A DNA stretch of 49,992 nt from Massilibacteroides sp. (GCF_028705895.1 NZ_JAQWCQ010000023.1:1-49992), one strand, 5' to 3'. Shown: positions 1 to 7,225, numbered from the stretch's first letter. Notes: a model not told the origin generated them from the letters alone. Made by a program: numbers and translations.

Positions 1-122
1 ATTCCTGCAAACATTTTGCGCATGTGCTAAACACAATGCCATTTCATTGCATTACATGGCATAGTGTTTCTATCGCACATTAAAAATCGCAAAAAGATTG
101 CATCCATTGCAGATGCTCCGTT
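1..122. repeat. Terminal direct repeat, left copy (circular overlap)
   Basis: Bases 1-122 are identical to 49871-49992. An exact end-to-end overlap of this size is what assembly of a circular (or terminally redundant) molecule gives, so the unique genome is about 49,870 bp. Inside it lies a long imperfect hairpin: ATGTGC/AAACAC/ATGCCAT around 23-42 pairs with ATGGCAT/GTGTTT/GCACAT around 55-81. The segment is also the middle of composite repeat B (49761 through 198). Confidence 0.93.
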
Positions 123-161
123 TGTGAACTCATTCCGTTCAAACCCCATTTTATATCACGC

Positions 162-198
162 CACAAAAGGATGCCGCTTCAATCCCTATCGCAAAAAA
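162..198 (+). repeat. Composite repeat B, 3' part
   Basis: The 37 bases from CACAAAAGG through the A-tract recur identically at 32522-32558. Across the circle junction they form one element with the 56-bp 5' part at 49761-49816. Between the two parts this copy has a longer, unrelated middle than copy A. Confidence 0.85.
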
Positions 199-200
199 CT

Positions 201-274
201 AATCGGTGTTCCGCTTCGCTGCACGCATATGGGGCGCGCGCGCAGCAATAATCGGTGTTCCGCTTCGCTGCACG
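201..274. repeat. Two direct repeats, 25 bp, 49 bp apart
   Basis: AATCGGTGTTCCGCTTCGCT plus GCACG occurs at 201-225 and again at 250-274, each followed by an ATGGGGCGC-type GC-rich run. This GC-rich patch (201-300) stands out against the AT-rich surroundings. The stretch 1-647 holds no convincing gene: it contains the terminal repeat, this repeat pair, and an AT-rich presumed promoter region (about 480-640) before the first gene. Confidence 0.7.
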
Positions 275-647
275 TACATGGGGCGCCCGGCGCCAGCGCC
301 ATAACATATGCACGTAGACCATATATCACTTTTTGCCATGTGTTGCGCATCACCTTGCGACCAGCGGTGTGCACTTGAGGGTACTCTTCCGGCATGAAAA
401 ATGCCGGATTTTGTAAAATAGCATGTGAGGCCGCACAAAACAACAATTATTTGTTACCTGTAGCCCCTTATTTAGAATGGTTATAAATTATAAATACTTT
501 GTAATGTATTGATATACAGCGTATTAAAATGTATTATTTTTAAAAATAAGTGCTTTTTTATTTGGATATTTGCGTAATGTGTTGTATATTAGCGTATTGT
601 TTAACGAAAACCTGCAGTCCCAGCAGAATAAAAACAGGGCAATAATT

Positions 648-1079
648 ATGAATAAAGCAGCAAAAAAGGCAGCCGACCTGGCAGCCAAGGCCACAGGCCA
701 AACCGAAAACCACGAAGCCAACACCCCGGCAAACGTGATGAAAGTTTTGAAACCGGAAACCGAAAAAAAAGAGCCGGCACCGGATCCACAACCGGAATCA
801 CAGCCCAAACCTAAACGGATCCTTTCTATTTCTGAAATTAAGATGAAAGCCAAGGAAGCGCAATATCTGGCAGAACAACACGACAACCTGTTAATGCAGC
901 TTGAAAAATTGCAACAGTTTGCCGCTGAGGTCGGAGAAGAAGCAACTTTGCGCCTAAGTTCAGACGGATTGAAAAGCTTTTCAAGCAAGGACCCGCAAGC
1001 CGTTGCGCAGATGGTTGAAATTTGCACATCAAACATTCAACGCCGGATTGAAAATGTGGAACAAAAATTAACCGCCTAA
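648..1079 (+). CDS. Hypothetical protein, charged, coiled-coil
   Basis: 143 residues; family not recognised. The N-terminus is Ala/Lys-rich (NKAAKKAADLAAKATG), followed by a Pro/Glu/Lys-rich linker (residues about 35-65). The C-terminal half is predicted helical with heptad-like leucines (AEQHDNLLMQLEKLQQ). The ATG at 648 was chosen over the in-frame upstream codon at 570 because the upstream residues look like translated promoter sequence. Reading frame, composition and the gap before the next gene support a real gene. It precedes the ArdC-like/SymE-like pair. Function unknown; the highly charged low-complexity N-terminus would suit nucleic-acid or scaffold binding (inference). Confidence 0.65.
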   Translation: MNKAAKKAADLAAKATGQTENHEANTPANVMKVLKPETEKKEPAPDPQPESQPKPKRILSISEIKMKAKEAQYLAEQHDNLLMQLEKLQQFAAEVGEEATLRLSSDGLKSFSSKDPQAVAQMVEICTSNIQRRIENVEQKLTA

Positions 1080-1129
1080 TTTATGAACCGGCTGGCAGGC
1101 TACCCACCTGCCAGCCTAATTTTTGAAAC

Positions 1130-1474
1130 ATGGAAACAAAAACAGATCATAAAGAAAAGCGGGAAGCCCTCAGAGAAATGAGTAAACAAGTTAAACCGCT
1201 TGTTCAAAGTGAGCAGTTCGACACGGTTAATGAGGCAGTAATAGAACTTTTTTACCGGGATGAAGACAACGAAGAATTTAACACCCTTCAGGAGTGGAAT
1301 AAAAAAGGGTTTAAGGTGAAAAAGGGCAGTAAAGCATTTGTCGTGTGGGGAAGCCCTCGTAAATTGAAGGCAACAGACCCGGCACCAGACGACACCGAAG
1401 AAACAAACAAAGATAAGTTTTACCCGCTTTGCTATCTTTTTTCTAATGCACAGGTAGAAAGGAGGGCAGCATGA
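1130..1474 (+). CDS. ArdC N-terminal-like ssDNA-binding protein
   Basis: 114 residues. The middle (about 50-75: LQEWNKKGFKVKKGSKAFVV) followed by FYPLCYLFSNAQV resembles the N-terminal ssDNA-binding domain of ArdC-type antirestriction proteins, which are frequent on Bacteroidota plasmids and phages. The C-terminal metalloprotease domain of full ArdC is absent, so this is a stand-alone short form. The stop overlaps the start of the SymE-like gene (ATGA at 1471-1474), indicating translational coupling. A likely role is protection of incoming single-stranded DNA from host restriction; that is inferred from the family. An alternative is a generic small DNA-binding protein. Confidence 0.6.
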   Translation: METKTDHKEKREALREMSKQVKPLVQSEQFDTVNEAVIELFYRDEDNEEFNTLQEWNKKGFKVKKGSKAFVVWGSPRKLKATDPAPDDTEETNKDKFYPLCYLFSNAQVERRAA

Positions 1475-1716
1475 GAGATATAAAATTGAGAATCCTCACC
1501 ATTGGCACCGGTTACCGGCCAAGAAAATACCGGCAGTTAACAATTTATCCAATTATCAGGCTGGAAGGAGTTTGGCTGGAGGAAGCCGGGTTTCTGCCAA
1601 ATACGCCCGTTTACCTTTTTGTTGAAGATGGAAAGATCACCATCAAAACAAATCCGGAACGAGAGATAGAAAAAAAAGCAATTGAAATATTTAACATTTT
1701 AAAACCAGCAGTATGA
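1471..1716 (+). CDS. SymE-like (AbrB-fold) toxin-family protein
   Basis: 81 residues. The pattern is typical of the SymE family: an N-terminal strand RILTIGTGYRP, then YPIIRLEGVWLEEAGFLPNT and PVYLFVEDGKITIK. SymE in E. coli is an SOS-induced protein of AbrB-like fold held down by an antisense RNA. On phages and mobile elements relatives are common orphans. Here the gene is translationally coupled to the ArdC-like gene. Immediately downstream lies a three-arm repeat (1762-1855) that could act on transcript stability or as an antisense RNA locus. No antisense RNA can be shown from sequence alone. Confidence 0.7.
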   Translation: MRDIKLRILTIGTGYRPRKYRQLTIYPIIRLEGVWLEEAGFLPNTPVYLFVEDGKITIKTNPEREIEKKAIEIFNILKPAV

Positions 1717-1761
1717 AAATGAGCAAAATAAACAGCCGACTGTGAAAACTTAACCGTTTAC

Positions 1762-1807
1762 AAATGGTTGCAAGCGGGTGGGGTTAGCCCCCCCGCTGCA
1801 ACCATTT
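1762..1807. terminator. Long GC-rich hairpin after symE-like gene
   Basis: AAATGGTTGCA (1762-1772) pairs perfectly with TGCAACCATTT (1797-1807), and the inner GCGGG/GGGG pairs with GCCCCCCCGC, giving a very stable stem. No T-tract follows. A third copy of the left arm at 1845-1855 offers alternative pairing, so this may be a switch rather than a simple terminator. Confidence 0.55.
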
Positions 1808-1871
1808 CCGCCCGTCGCTCGTCGTTCCTCCTCGCGCCGGTCGAAAATGGTTGCAGCTCCCCCCGGTTTGG

Positions 1872-1927
1872 TATAAAGTGCGAATATGGTTTTTGGATAT
1901 ATACCTTTGTTATTTTCGCACTTTATA
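1872..1927. promoter_or_regulatory. 13-bp perfect inverted repeat (operator candidate)
   Basis: TATAAAGTGCGAA (1872-1884) and TTCGCACTTTATA (1915-1927) are exact reverse complements separated by 30 bases. The pair lies 50 bases before the next start codon and has no T-tract, so an operator or a 5'-UTR structure is more likely than a terminator. Confidence 0.5.
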
Positions 1928-1980
1928 AACTTTATTGATTTGAAGATTGAGTAAATTTGAGCACTTAAAGTACTTCAGTT

Positions 1981-2211
1981 ATGAAAAATTCTAAAACACC
2001 AAGATTCCTATTGTGCGAAAATCCTCTTTTAAAGACTAAAGAGCTTTTTATTTTGTGTACAAGAAGCGGAGAGCTCCTCATAAGAGTGGTTCATTTGCCA
2101 GGCAACTCATTTAGTTTGGAAATTGTTAAAGTCTACAACGCTACCGATAAGCAAATTGCCAATGCTTTGACCGATGCTGCCAAGTGGTTTACTGGCGCAA
2201 GGCACGTATAA
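1981..2211 (+). CDS. Hypothetical protein
   Basis: 76 residues with an ATG start, basic, predicted alpha/beta; not recognised. Coding character is moderate. It is the only open frame between the hairpin region and the promoter at 2265, and it follows a 13-bp inverted repeat that could control it. No motif suggests a function. Confidence 0.5.
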   Translation: MKNSKTPRFLLCENPLLKTKELFILCTRSGELLIRVVHLPGNSFSLEIVKVYNATDKQIANALTDAAKWFTGARHV

Positions 2212-2224
2212 TGAACAAATATTC

Positions 2225-2295
2225 CGTTATAACGCAATTTTAAGGTAATTTTAATGTGTTTTACTTGCTTTGTGTTCCGTTATAGCGTATCTTTG
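2225..2295 (+). promoter_or_regulatory. Promoter with two CGTTATAACG-type operators
   Basis: TTGC (2265-2268), 19 bases, TATCTTTG (2288-2295) fits the Bacteroidota promoter form (TTG-type -33 box, TAnnTTTG -7 box). A palindrome CGTTATAACG sits at 2225-2234, and a near copy CGTTATAGCG at 2278-2287 abuts the -7 box. A repressor binding both would block initiation of the 2354 gene. Confidence 0.65.
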
Positions 2296-2353
2296 TAGCA
2301 TCAAATCAATCGAACCACTTTTGGAATTTCATTCACTTTTAAAAACTAAAATC

Positions 2354-3256
2354 ATGAAAACAAACATCCAAACGTTATTAGATTCATTTGTACACGACAA
2401 CGAGCAATACATCATTGAAAATGGTGGAAATGTAGCGGAATACATTATTGCTGACACAGCAGCCGAGGAATACGGTTATTTCTGGTTTCTCACAGAAAGT
2501 GAGATAACCGAATTTGAAAACGATCAAACACGAAGAGCGGAATTGAAGGAAGAGATTATCAACTATGTTCAGGAAAATTATGATTATAACCTGAAAGCTG
2601 AAAGGCTGCTTGAAAAATGGATAGTTGTTGACCTCGGAGCCGATGCAGAAGACCCAATTCGGGTTACCAGGAGGAATAATTTTGAAGATATGCTATTTTG
2701 CAGTTCATATTCAGGCGATTACGGGCAGTTGGTTGACTGTAACAATGCCGGTTGCTATGCGTTTAATAATTCCGAAAGTTCAATCCATAGCGATTTTCTT
2801 TATCAAGTTGAAAAGAAATTTGATATTGAATTATCCAACTATTTTAACGAGCGCCATGGCATGACCTTCGATACGGTTGAAACATTTATTGGCATGATTG
2901 AGGAATTGAACGAGGACACAGAGAACCACGAAGATTTCAATTATACCATTGTTGATATAGTTGAATTGAAGAAATTTGCTGAAACCTGGAAAGAGAAAAA
3001 CGAAACCCACACCGAAGTAAAAGGCTGGACATTCCACGATTCGCATAATTTCAAGACTATAATTCTTGAAACTGAATTTGGCGAAGCTGATTGTAATGAA
3101 GTTGATGAGCTTGAACAAATTAACATACTGCTGCAAATGCCAGAAAATGCTCCCTACATGGATGGGTTTAATACATCAGAAGAATCCGAAGATTATTATT
3201 TCCACTTTGACCGGTGGGCCACAAACCCATGGTTTTGTTTCGTTGAAAAAAAATAA
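2354..3256 (+). CDS. Hypothetical acidic protein, paralogue of the 5545 gene
   Basis: 300 residues, strongly acidic, rich in Tyr/Phe/Glu. The ATG at 2354 follows the promoter at 2265-2295; the longer frame from 2270 would start inside that promoter. The N-terminal 70 residues (DNEQYI...TESEITEFEN...RRAELKEEI) match the whole 82-residue product at 5545 (DNKQFI...SDEEIEEYEN...ERKAEIEAEI), so the two share a small helical domain. The rest is unrecognised. A hairpin terminator follows 12 bases after the stop. The acidity would fit a DNA mimic or antirestriction role, but that is only a guess. Confidence 0.7.
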   Translation: MKTNIQTLLDSFVHDNEQYIIENGGNVAEYIIADTAAEEYGYFWFLTESEITEFENDQTRRAELKEEIINYVQENYDYNLKAERLLEKWIVVDLGADAEDPIRVTRRNNFEDMLFCSSYSGDYGQLVDCNNAGCYAFNNSESSIHSDFLYQVEKKFDIELSNYFNERHGMTFDTVETFIGMIEELNEDTENHEDFNYTIVDIVELKKFAETWKEKNETHTEVKGWTFHDSHNFKTIILETEFGEADCNEVDELEQINILLQMPENAPYMDGFNTSEESEDYYFHFDRWATNPWFCFVEKK

Positions 3257-3268
3257 ATCATTCACCGA

Positions 3269-3296
3269 GCCGGGGCGGGTTCCCCGGCATTTTTTA
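3269..3296 (+). terminator. Rho-independent terminator, copy 1
   Basis: GCCGGGG (3269-3275), CGGGTT loop, CCCCGGC (3282-3288), then ATTTTTTAT. The core GAGCCGGGGCGGGTTCCCCG is repeated at 4685 after the next gene. Confidence 0.8.
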
Positions 3297-3357
3297 TCAA
3301 TCGAACCAATATGGAATTGAGCACAGAGACAAACCACCTGTGCGAAAATCTAAACCA

Positions 3358-4578
3358 ATGAAAAGAAATGTATCCGGCTATGCAAGCCGTGGAACCCTTG
3401 TTATCAACCTACAAGATAAGGGAGTTTTAAATTATTATCAGTCTGCAGAAAAGATACACGACCTTTATGGAGGTAGGATGTATTATAAGTCCAGAAGCGG
3501 AATGACGTTCAACGGGTATCTAAACCCCGACCCAACTATCCCGATTGTGCTCTTTGAAGGATACCGGTCAACAACAAAACATCTTACCGAATTTAGTAAG
3601 AATACAATTGAAAATACGGACATTTACATTCCTGCTGACAAAGGGATACCGTCTGACGTTAACGGCTTCGGGTACAATGAACCCGTAATCCTCATTACGG
3701 GCAAAAACATTGATATTATGTATATCAATCAGTTTGTTGAGTTCCTTGGTTTCGGTGATTTTTCATCATTGTATGAGTTCAGTACCTCTGAACCGTCTGA
3801 ACCGGAAGCTGAAAGGCTGCATGTAGAATACGAGTTCAAGTATTTTGATTATAATGGAACCGCAGCAACTAAAAAATATAAAGTAAGGTACTGGAGCAAC
3901 CATGTAATCCAGTTGCCCTTTAAACTGGATGAATACATTATAGCATCAAATGGCATCCCACGTGATGCGTTAAAATATGAGAACAGCACTCACCCTGTAA
4001 TTGAAAAAATGGGTATAGTTCAAACTGTAAACGGCGAGTTTGCAACTTTAAACTTTCATGGCCTTGTTCATAAATTTGTAACTCCCGTTAACAGCGGGGA
4101 GACTATTCATGGATATTCTTGCTACTCACGCACAAATGAGGGTGTTGAATATTTTCATCTGTACAGGGCGGAAAATGAAAACCAGATATATCACCAGGTT
4201 TGGGCATTGGTAGATGATACATGGTTTGAATACGAGGTTTCACGTAACTTATTTGCGTTTTACGCAAACCCAAGAGATATATTTGAAACCGAAATTGAAA
4301 ACCTATTGACTAATAAAATCAACAAAATAAAGATTTTAAATCAGAGTTTTGCTGATATAGAGTTAAAAATAAAAGCGAACCCAGAAACAACAATTTCAAT
4401 TCAGGATAGTCTCCATGCAGGAAACTGCGAATATGGCACAAGGCAATTCATAAAGCGCTACCGGCTAAACGATGAAGTGACATTCGCTGAACTTGCAGCT
4501 CACCACAGTTTTGAACAAATGATTAAAAATCATAGCTTTATCAATGCTGTAAAGATCGCGCTTGGTAAAAGCGTATAG
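3358..4578 (+). CDS. Hypothetical protein ending at an amber codon
   Basis: 406 residues from the ATG at 3358 (a GTG at 3340 is also in frame); family not recognised. The C-terminal part (residues about 345-400) has a DSLHAGNCEYGTRQFIKRY segment and an aromatic, helical end. The TAG at 4576-4578 is followed in the same frame by 30 sense codons and a TAA at 4669-4671, placed 15 bases before a terminator hairpin. The gene upstream stops 12 bases before its copy of the same hairpin. The natural end is therefore probably 4671, with TAG either read through or a nonsense mutation. No membrane segment or catalytic motif is evident. Confidence 0.65.
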   Translation: MKRNVSGYASRGTLVINLQDKGVLNYYQSAEKIHDLYGGRMYYKSRSGMTFNGYLNPDPTIPIVLFEGYRSTTKHLTEFSKNTIENTDIYIPADKGIPSDVNGFGYNEPVILITGKNIDIMYINQFVEFLGFGDFSSLYEFSTSEPSEPEAERLHVEYEFKYFDYNGTAATKKYKVRYWSNHVIQLPFKLDEYIIASNGIPRDALKYENSTHPVIEKMGIVQTVNGEFATLNFHGLVHKFVTPVNSGETIHGYSCYSRTNEGVEYFHLYRAENENQIYHQVWALVDDTWFEYEVSRNLFAFYANPRDIFETEIENLLTNKINKIKILNQSFADIELKIKANPETTISIQDSLHAGNCEYGTRQFIKRYRLNDEVTFAELAAHHSFEQMIKNHSFINAVKIALGKSV

Positions 4579-4671
4579 GTAGAAGTAGATGAAGAGCCTA
4601 TCAGCGGACGCGATCTTCCTCGCAAGCCAGGTGTCAGAAGGCCACTTGGCCTGAAATATGTTGCGAAATAA
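4579..4671 (+). other. In-frame coding extension after amber codon
   Basis: Thirty sense codons continue the 3358 frame past TAG (VEVDEEPISGRDLPRK..., ending LGLKYVAK) to TAA. The amino-acid content is unremarkable and protein-like, and the region otherwise would be an unexplained gap before the terminator. Confidence 0.5.
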
Positions 4672-4686
4672 TAACCAAACTCCCGA

Positions 4687-4712
4687 GCCGGGGCGGGTTC
4701 CCCGGCATTTTA
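4687..4712 (+). terminator. Rho-independent terminator, copy 2
   Basis: GCCGGGG (4687-4693) and CCCCGGC (4700-4706) followed by ATTTTA. It matches the hairpin at 3269 including flanking bases, suggesting duplication of gene-plus-terminator units. Confidence 0.75.
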
Positions 4713-4722
4713 TAATTTTCAC

Positions 4723-4965
4723 ATGTGGGATTGGAAAACAAACGATGGGATGAGGACCTGTGACTATTGTGGGCAACCAAACGAGAGGAGGGGCAATGCT
4801 ATGACTGTGGGCATGTGCCCGGAGCATAGCCGGATATGGAGAGAGGATATTGCTTTTGGCCTGCATAAACGCAACCGGCTTCGAGCAATACTCATGGAAA
4901 GAGAAATTCAATTTACCTTGAAAGGTTCAAAAGAAAACAAATTAAAACCAATAACTACACAATGA
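4723..4965 (+). CDS. Small zinc-finger-like protein
   Basis: 80 residues, basic C-terminus. C13-x2-C16 and C32-x2-H35 (CDYCGQ ... MCPEH) form a possible four-ligand zinc site. The stop overlaps the start of the next gene (ATGA at 4962-4965), so the pair is translationally coupled to an HTH protein. A nucleic-acid-binding accessory of that regulator is plausible but unproven. Confidence 0.6.
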   Translation: MWDWKTNDGMRTCDYCGQPNERRGNAMTVGMCPEHSRIWREDIAFGLHKRNRLRAILMEREIQFTLKGSKENKLKPITTQ

Positions 4966-5447
4966 ACGAACTTGACCTTACCAAACCTCACATCCGCGCG
5001 ATGGATGCTATTTCAGAAGCAATTGGACATTACCAGGCACGTGACCAGCATGGGGATGATTTGAACGCTGAGGAAAAACAATTCTTTGCGGCCTTATGGC
5101 ATTGTTATGATCTGCTGGCCAGAACGGAAATTGTAAAAGCCGTGCAGCATCCTATGCCTGCTGATATATGGGAGCCTGGCGATAGTGAAATGGTTAACCG
5201 CTATGGTGCTACCGAAAACCATTTGCTTGATATGCTACTATCTGCCATTAACCAGGATGGTCGGCACCCGGTTAATTTACGGGAAATATTATTGCTTTTA
5301 ATGCGCAATGAAAATGTAACACAAAGGAAACTGGCGGAGCTTTTAGACATAAGATATCAAACAATTAGCGACTACTTAAACGGCAAAACGCCCTGGTCGG
5401 CTGATAAGTTTGAAGCCGCAATAAATGAGCTGATTCATAAAAAATAA
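4962..5447 (+). CDS. XRE-type HTH protein (C-terminal HTH)
   Basis: 161 residues. The first 100 residues are helical and not recognised. Residues about 112-155 (NVTQRKLAELLDIRYQTISD, then YLNGKTPWSADKF) are a clear Cro/CI-type helix-turn-helix. The layout resembles HigA-like or phage regulatory proteins with an N-terminal oligomerisation region. It is coupled to the zinc-finger-like gene upstream. The palindrome-bearing promoter at 5482-5513 immediately downstream is a natural candidate target. Confidence 0.75.
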   Translation: MNELDLTKPHIRAMDAISEAIGHYQARDQHGDDLNAEEKQFFAALWHCYDLLARTEIVKAVQHPMPADIWEPGDSEMVNRYGATENHLLDMLLSAINQDGRHPVNLREILLLLMRNENVTQRKLAELLDIRYQTISDYLNGKTPWSADKFEAAINELIHKK

Positions 5448-5481
5448 GGAGTAATAATTTAACATTTTTTAACAAATAATA

Positions 5482-5513
5482 TTTGGTAAATTACAACAAT
5501 CGTTGTATATTTG
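5482..5513 (+). promoter_or_regulatory. Bacteroidota promoter with ACAAC-N4-GTTGT operator
   Basis: TTTG (5482-5485), 20 bases, TATATTTG (5506-5513) is a full match to the Bacteroidota consensus. ACAACaatcGTTGT lies in the spacer, ending at the -7 box. It drives the 5545 gene. Confidence 0.75.
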
Positions 5514-5544
5514 TTCCATCAAATAACAATTAAAACTTACAACA

Positions 5545-5793
5545 ATGAAAAATTCAGCAGGTCAATTAACAAGAGCTTACATTAACGACAACAAACAGTT
5601 CATCGAGGGTAATATAGCTGAACATCTGATGTTAAATTTAGAAGCTGTTTCGTGCTACAATGAATATCTTTCAGATGAAGAAATCGAAGAATACGAAAAT
5701 GCTTCAATGGAAAGAAAAGCAGAAATCGAAGCAGAAATCGAAAACTGGATTAATTACAACTTTAATTTTGACATTTCAAAATTTGAATACTAA
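5545..5793 (+). CDS. Small acidic protein, paralogue of 2354 N-terminus
   Basis: 82 residues, acidic and helical, matching the first 70 residues of the 300-residue product at 2354 in spacing and sequence (DN-QFI, EEIEEYEN, AEIEAEIENWI). The stop overlaps the next start by one base (TAATG at 5791-5795). It follows a well-formed promoter and operator. Function unknown; two copies of the domain in one genome hint at a common partner. Confidence 0.7.
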   Translation: MKNSAGQLTRAYINDNKQFIEGNIAEHLMLNLEAVSCYNEYLSDEEIEEYENASMERKAEIEAEIENWINYNFNFDISKFEY

Positions 5794-6011
5794 TGATCGC
5801 ACAAGACTTAATTAACTGGGGGGAGCTTTCAAGGCTCCTTTCCGGTTCTCGAATGAACATACGAAAAAACAGGATTCCGCAAAAATATGAGGCTGAAATA
5901 AATAGCCTTATTAAGCATATAGAAGATTGGCAGACTGAAATTCAAACGGCTGCGATAGCAGACGAAGCGGGCGGGAAAAACAAAACGGATATACCTAATG
6001 ACGCTGATTAA
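5793..6011 (+). CDS. Small basic protein, INWGELSR family
   Basis: 72 residues. The core INWGELSRLLSG...NRIPQKYEAEINSLI is shared with the C-terminal half of the 6705 product (INWAELSRTLAG...DRIPQKHSETINTLI). The segment looks like a short HTH-type fold, in which WxELSRxLxG would be the first helices; this is an inference from pattern only. Co-transcribed with the 5545 gene. Confidence 0.65.
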   Translation: MIAQDLINWGELSRLLSGSRMNIRKNRIPQKYEAEINSLIKHIEDWQTEIQTAAIADEAGGKNKTDIPNDAD

Positions 6012-6032
6012 TTGTACGGATAGCCATGAAGT

Positions 6033-6125
6033 ATGTAACATGTTGTGTTTTCCGTTGCGCTTGCGGATTACACTTCATTAAACATCAATTTTTCAAGCGC
6101 AATGAAACACAACGGACAGTTACAT
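6033..6125. repeat. Three-part long inverted repeat
   Basis: ATGTAAC (6033-6039), TTGTGTTT (6043-6050) and TTGCGCTT (6055-6062) pair in order with AAGCGCAA (6095-6102), AAACACAA (6105-6112) and GTTACAT (6119-6125). It begins with AAC and ends with GTT, like the attC-like elements further on, but the arms differ. The gap 6012-6325 holds only this element, a segment shared with 7080-7100, and the promoter below. Confidence 0.6.
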
Positions 6126-6222
6126 GCTTTCGTGGCGTTGCGAACTTGCACGAACTTCGATTAAATGTACTGCCGTAGTTTTGTTTTTATCGGGATGGCT
6201 TACTTAGAATCTATATAAATAG

Positions 6223-6284
6223 CCACAAATGTGGAAAATAATTTACAAAACACTTGCGTAATAACCACAAATGTGGTATTTTTG
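6223..6284 (+). promoter_or_regulatory. Promoter with two CCACAAATGTGG operators
   Basis: The perfect 12-bp palindrome CCACAAATGTGG occurs at 6223-6234 and 6265-6276 (42 bp apart, four helical turns). The second copy abuts TATTTTTG (6277-6284), a TAnnTTTG -7 box; TTGC lies at 6254-6257 with 19-bp spacing. It controls the 6326 gene. Confidence 0.75.
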
Positions 6285-6325
6285 ATATATAGAAATTTAA
6301 GTAATAACAATTAAAAGATACGACA

Positions 6326-6700
6326 ATGAAAACTTCAATCGAAAACAAACAAAGAATTTTAAAAGCAGCAAATCACTGGCAAAATGTATGCAACTGGAAT
6401 TTTGTAAAAGCTGCTAAAGTTGCCATTACTCATTTTAAAAATGAAGATAACTGGTTGATTAGAAACTTAGTCGAAGAATCTGGATTTAATTATTCTAACG
6501 GACTTTGTCATTATCCAGGAGAATATGAGATTTCAAAATCTGGTCAATCATTGAAAATTCAGTACGAAGATAAATTTGTTTATGTGCCTATTTCGAGAGC
6601 TGTAACTGATGGCAAAATTTATTGGATACCTTTTTCAGCAATCGAAAACGGAGCGGAATGGACAGAACGTAATTTGGGAACTATTTATGTAGGAGGTTAA
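6326..6700 (+). CDS. Hypothetical protein
   Basis: 124 residues, not recognised, with a helical N-terminus (KQRILKAANHWQNVCNW) and a beta-rich C-terminus. Strong promoter and operators lie directly upstream, and the next gene starts 4 bases after the stop, so the two form an operon with the INWAELSR paralogue. Codon usage is A-rich compared with the csf and tail genes, suggesting separate acquisition. Confidence 0.65.
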   Translation: MKTSIENKQRILKAANHWQNVCNWNFVKAAKVAITHFKNEDNWLIRNLVEESGFNYSNGLCHYPGEYEISKSGQSLKIQYEDKFVYVPISRAVTDGKIYWIPFSAIENGAEWTERNLGTIYVGG

Positions 6701-6704
6701 TAAA

Positions 6705-7034
6705 ATGAAAAATTCAGATAGATTACATGAAAAGGAGTTAGGACAAATTAATCCTGACATTAAGAATGTAAAATTATCAGAAAAAACTGAAAAAATTCTT
6801 TCTGGTAAACACGACAACGAACCTTTAGACCCGGAAACACAACCTGTTTTACACAACATGAATTTAAAAATTAAAGCTAAAACAATGATAAACTGGGCTG
6901 AACTTAGCCGGACACTTGCAGGTGACCGTTCAGCGATTACAAAAGACAGGATTCCGCAAAAACATTCAGAAACTATAAATACGCTAATTGATTCAATTGC
7001 AGATTGGCTGCAAAAAACTCAAACGGGTTTGTAA
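6705..7034 (+). CDS. INWAELSR-family protein with extra N-terminal region
   Basis: 109 residues. Residues about 60-105 (INWAELSRTLAGDRSAITKD and RIPQKHSETINTLI) are paralogous to the 72-residue protein at 5793. The N-terminal 55 residues are charged and not shared. Sequences after the two paralogues also match (ACTTYGATTAAATG-ACTGCC at 6154 and 7080), showing duplication of a gene with its downstream flank. Confidence 0.65.
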   Translation: MKNSDRLHEKELGQINPDIKNVKLSEKTEKILSGKHDNEPLDPETQPVLHNMNLKIKAKTMINWAELSRTLAGDRSAITKDRIPQKHSETINTLIDSIADWLQKTQTGL

Positions 7035-7060
7035 AACCCGATGCGGGCGGGGCTTTTTAT
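7024..7060 (+). terminator. Weak hairpin after 6705 gene
   Basis: CGGGTTT (7024-7030) pairs with AAACCCG (7034-7040) across the stop codon; a T-run follows only after 13 bases. Weak terminator candidate. The rest of 7035-7225 contains the duplicated flank and a short AGCCTTGCATATAACG segment (7103-7118) identical to the start of the attC-like element at 46068. Confidence 0.35.
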
Positions 7061-7225
7061 TTTCTTCAAATTCGCACCGACTTTGATTAAATGAACTGCC
7101 CCAGCCTTGCATATAACGTATGTTGTACCCCGTTTTTATCTTTGCGTTCTTCATCTAAACAAATTTATATTTCTGTGTAGAAATTAAAATATTTCTTTCT
7201 GCATTTGCCTCCACGTAAATGCGCC

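Noticed and set aside
64-378. 104-residue ORF in the first 400 bases and minus-strand ORFs over it
   Set aside because: Runs through the terminal repeat, hairpin and GC-rich direct repeats; composition is not protein-like.
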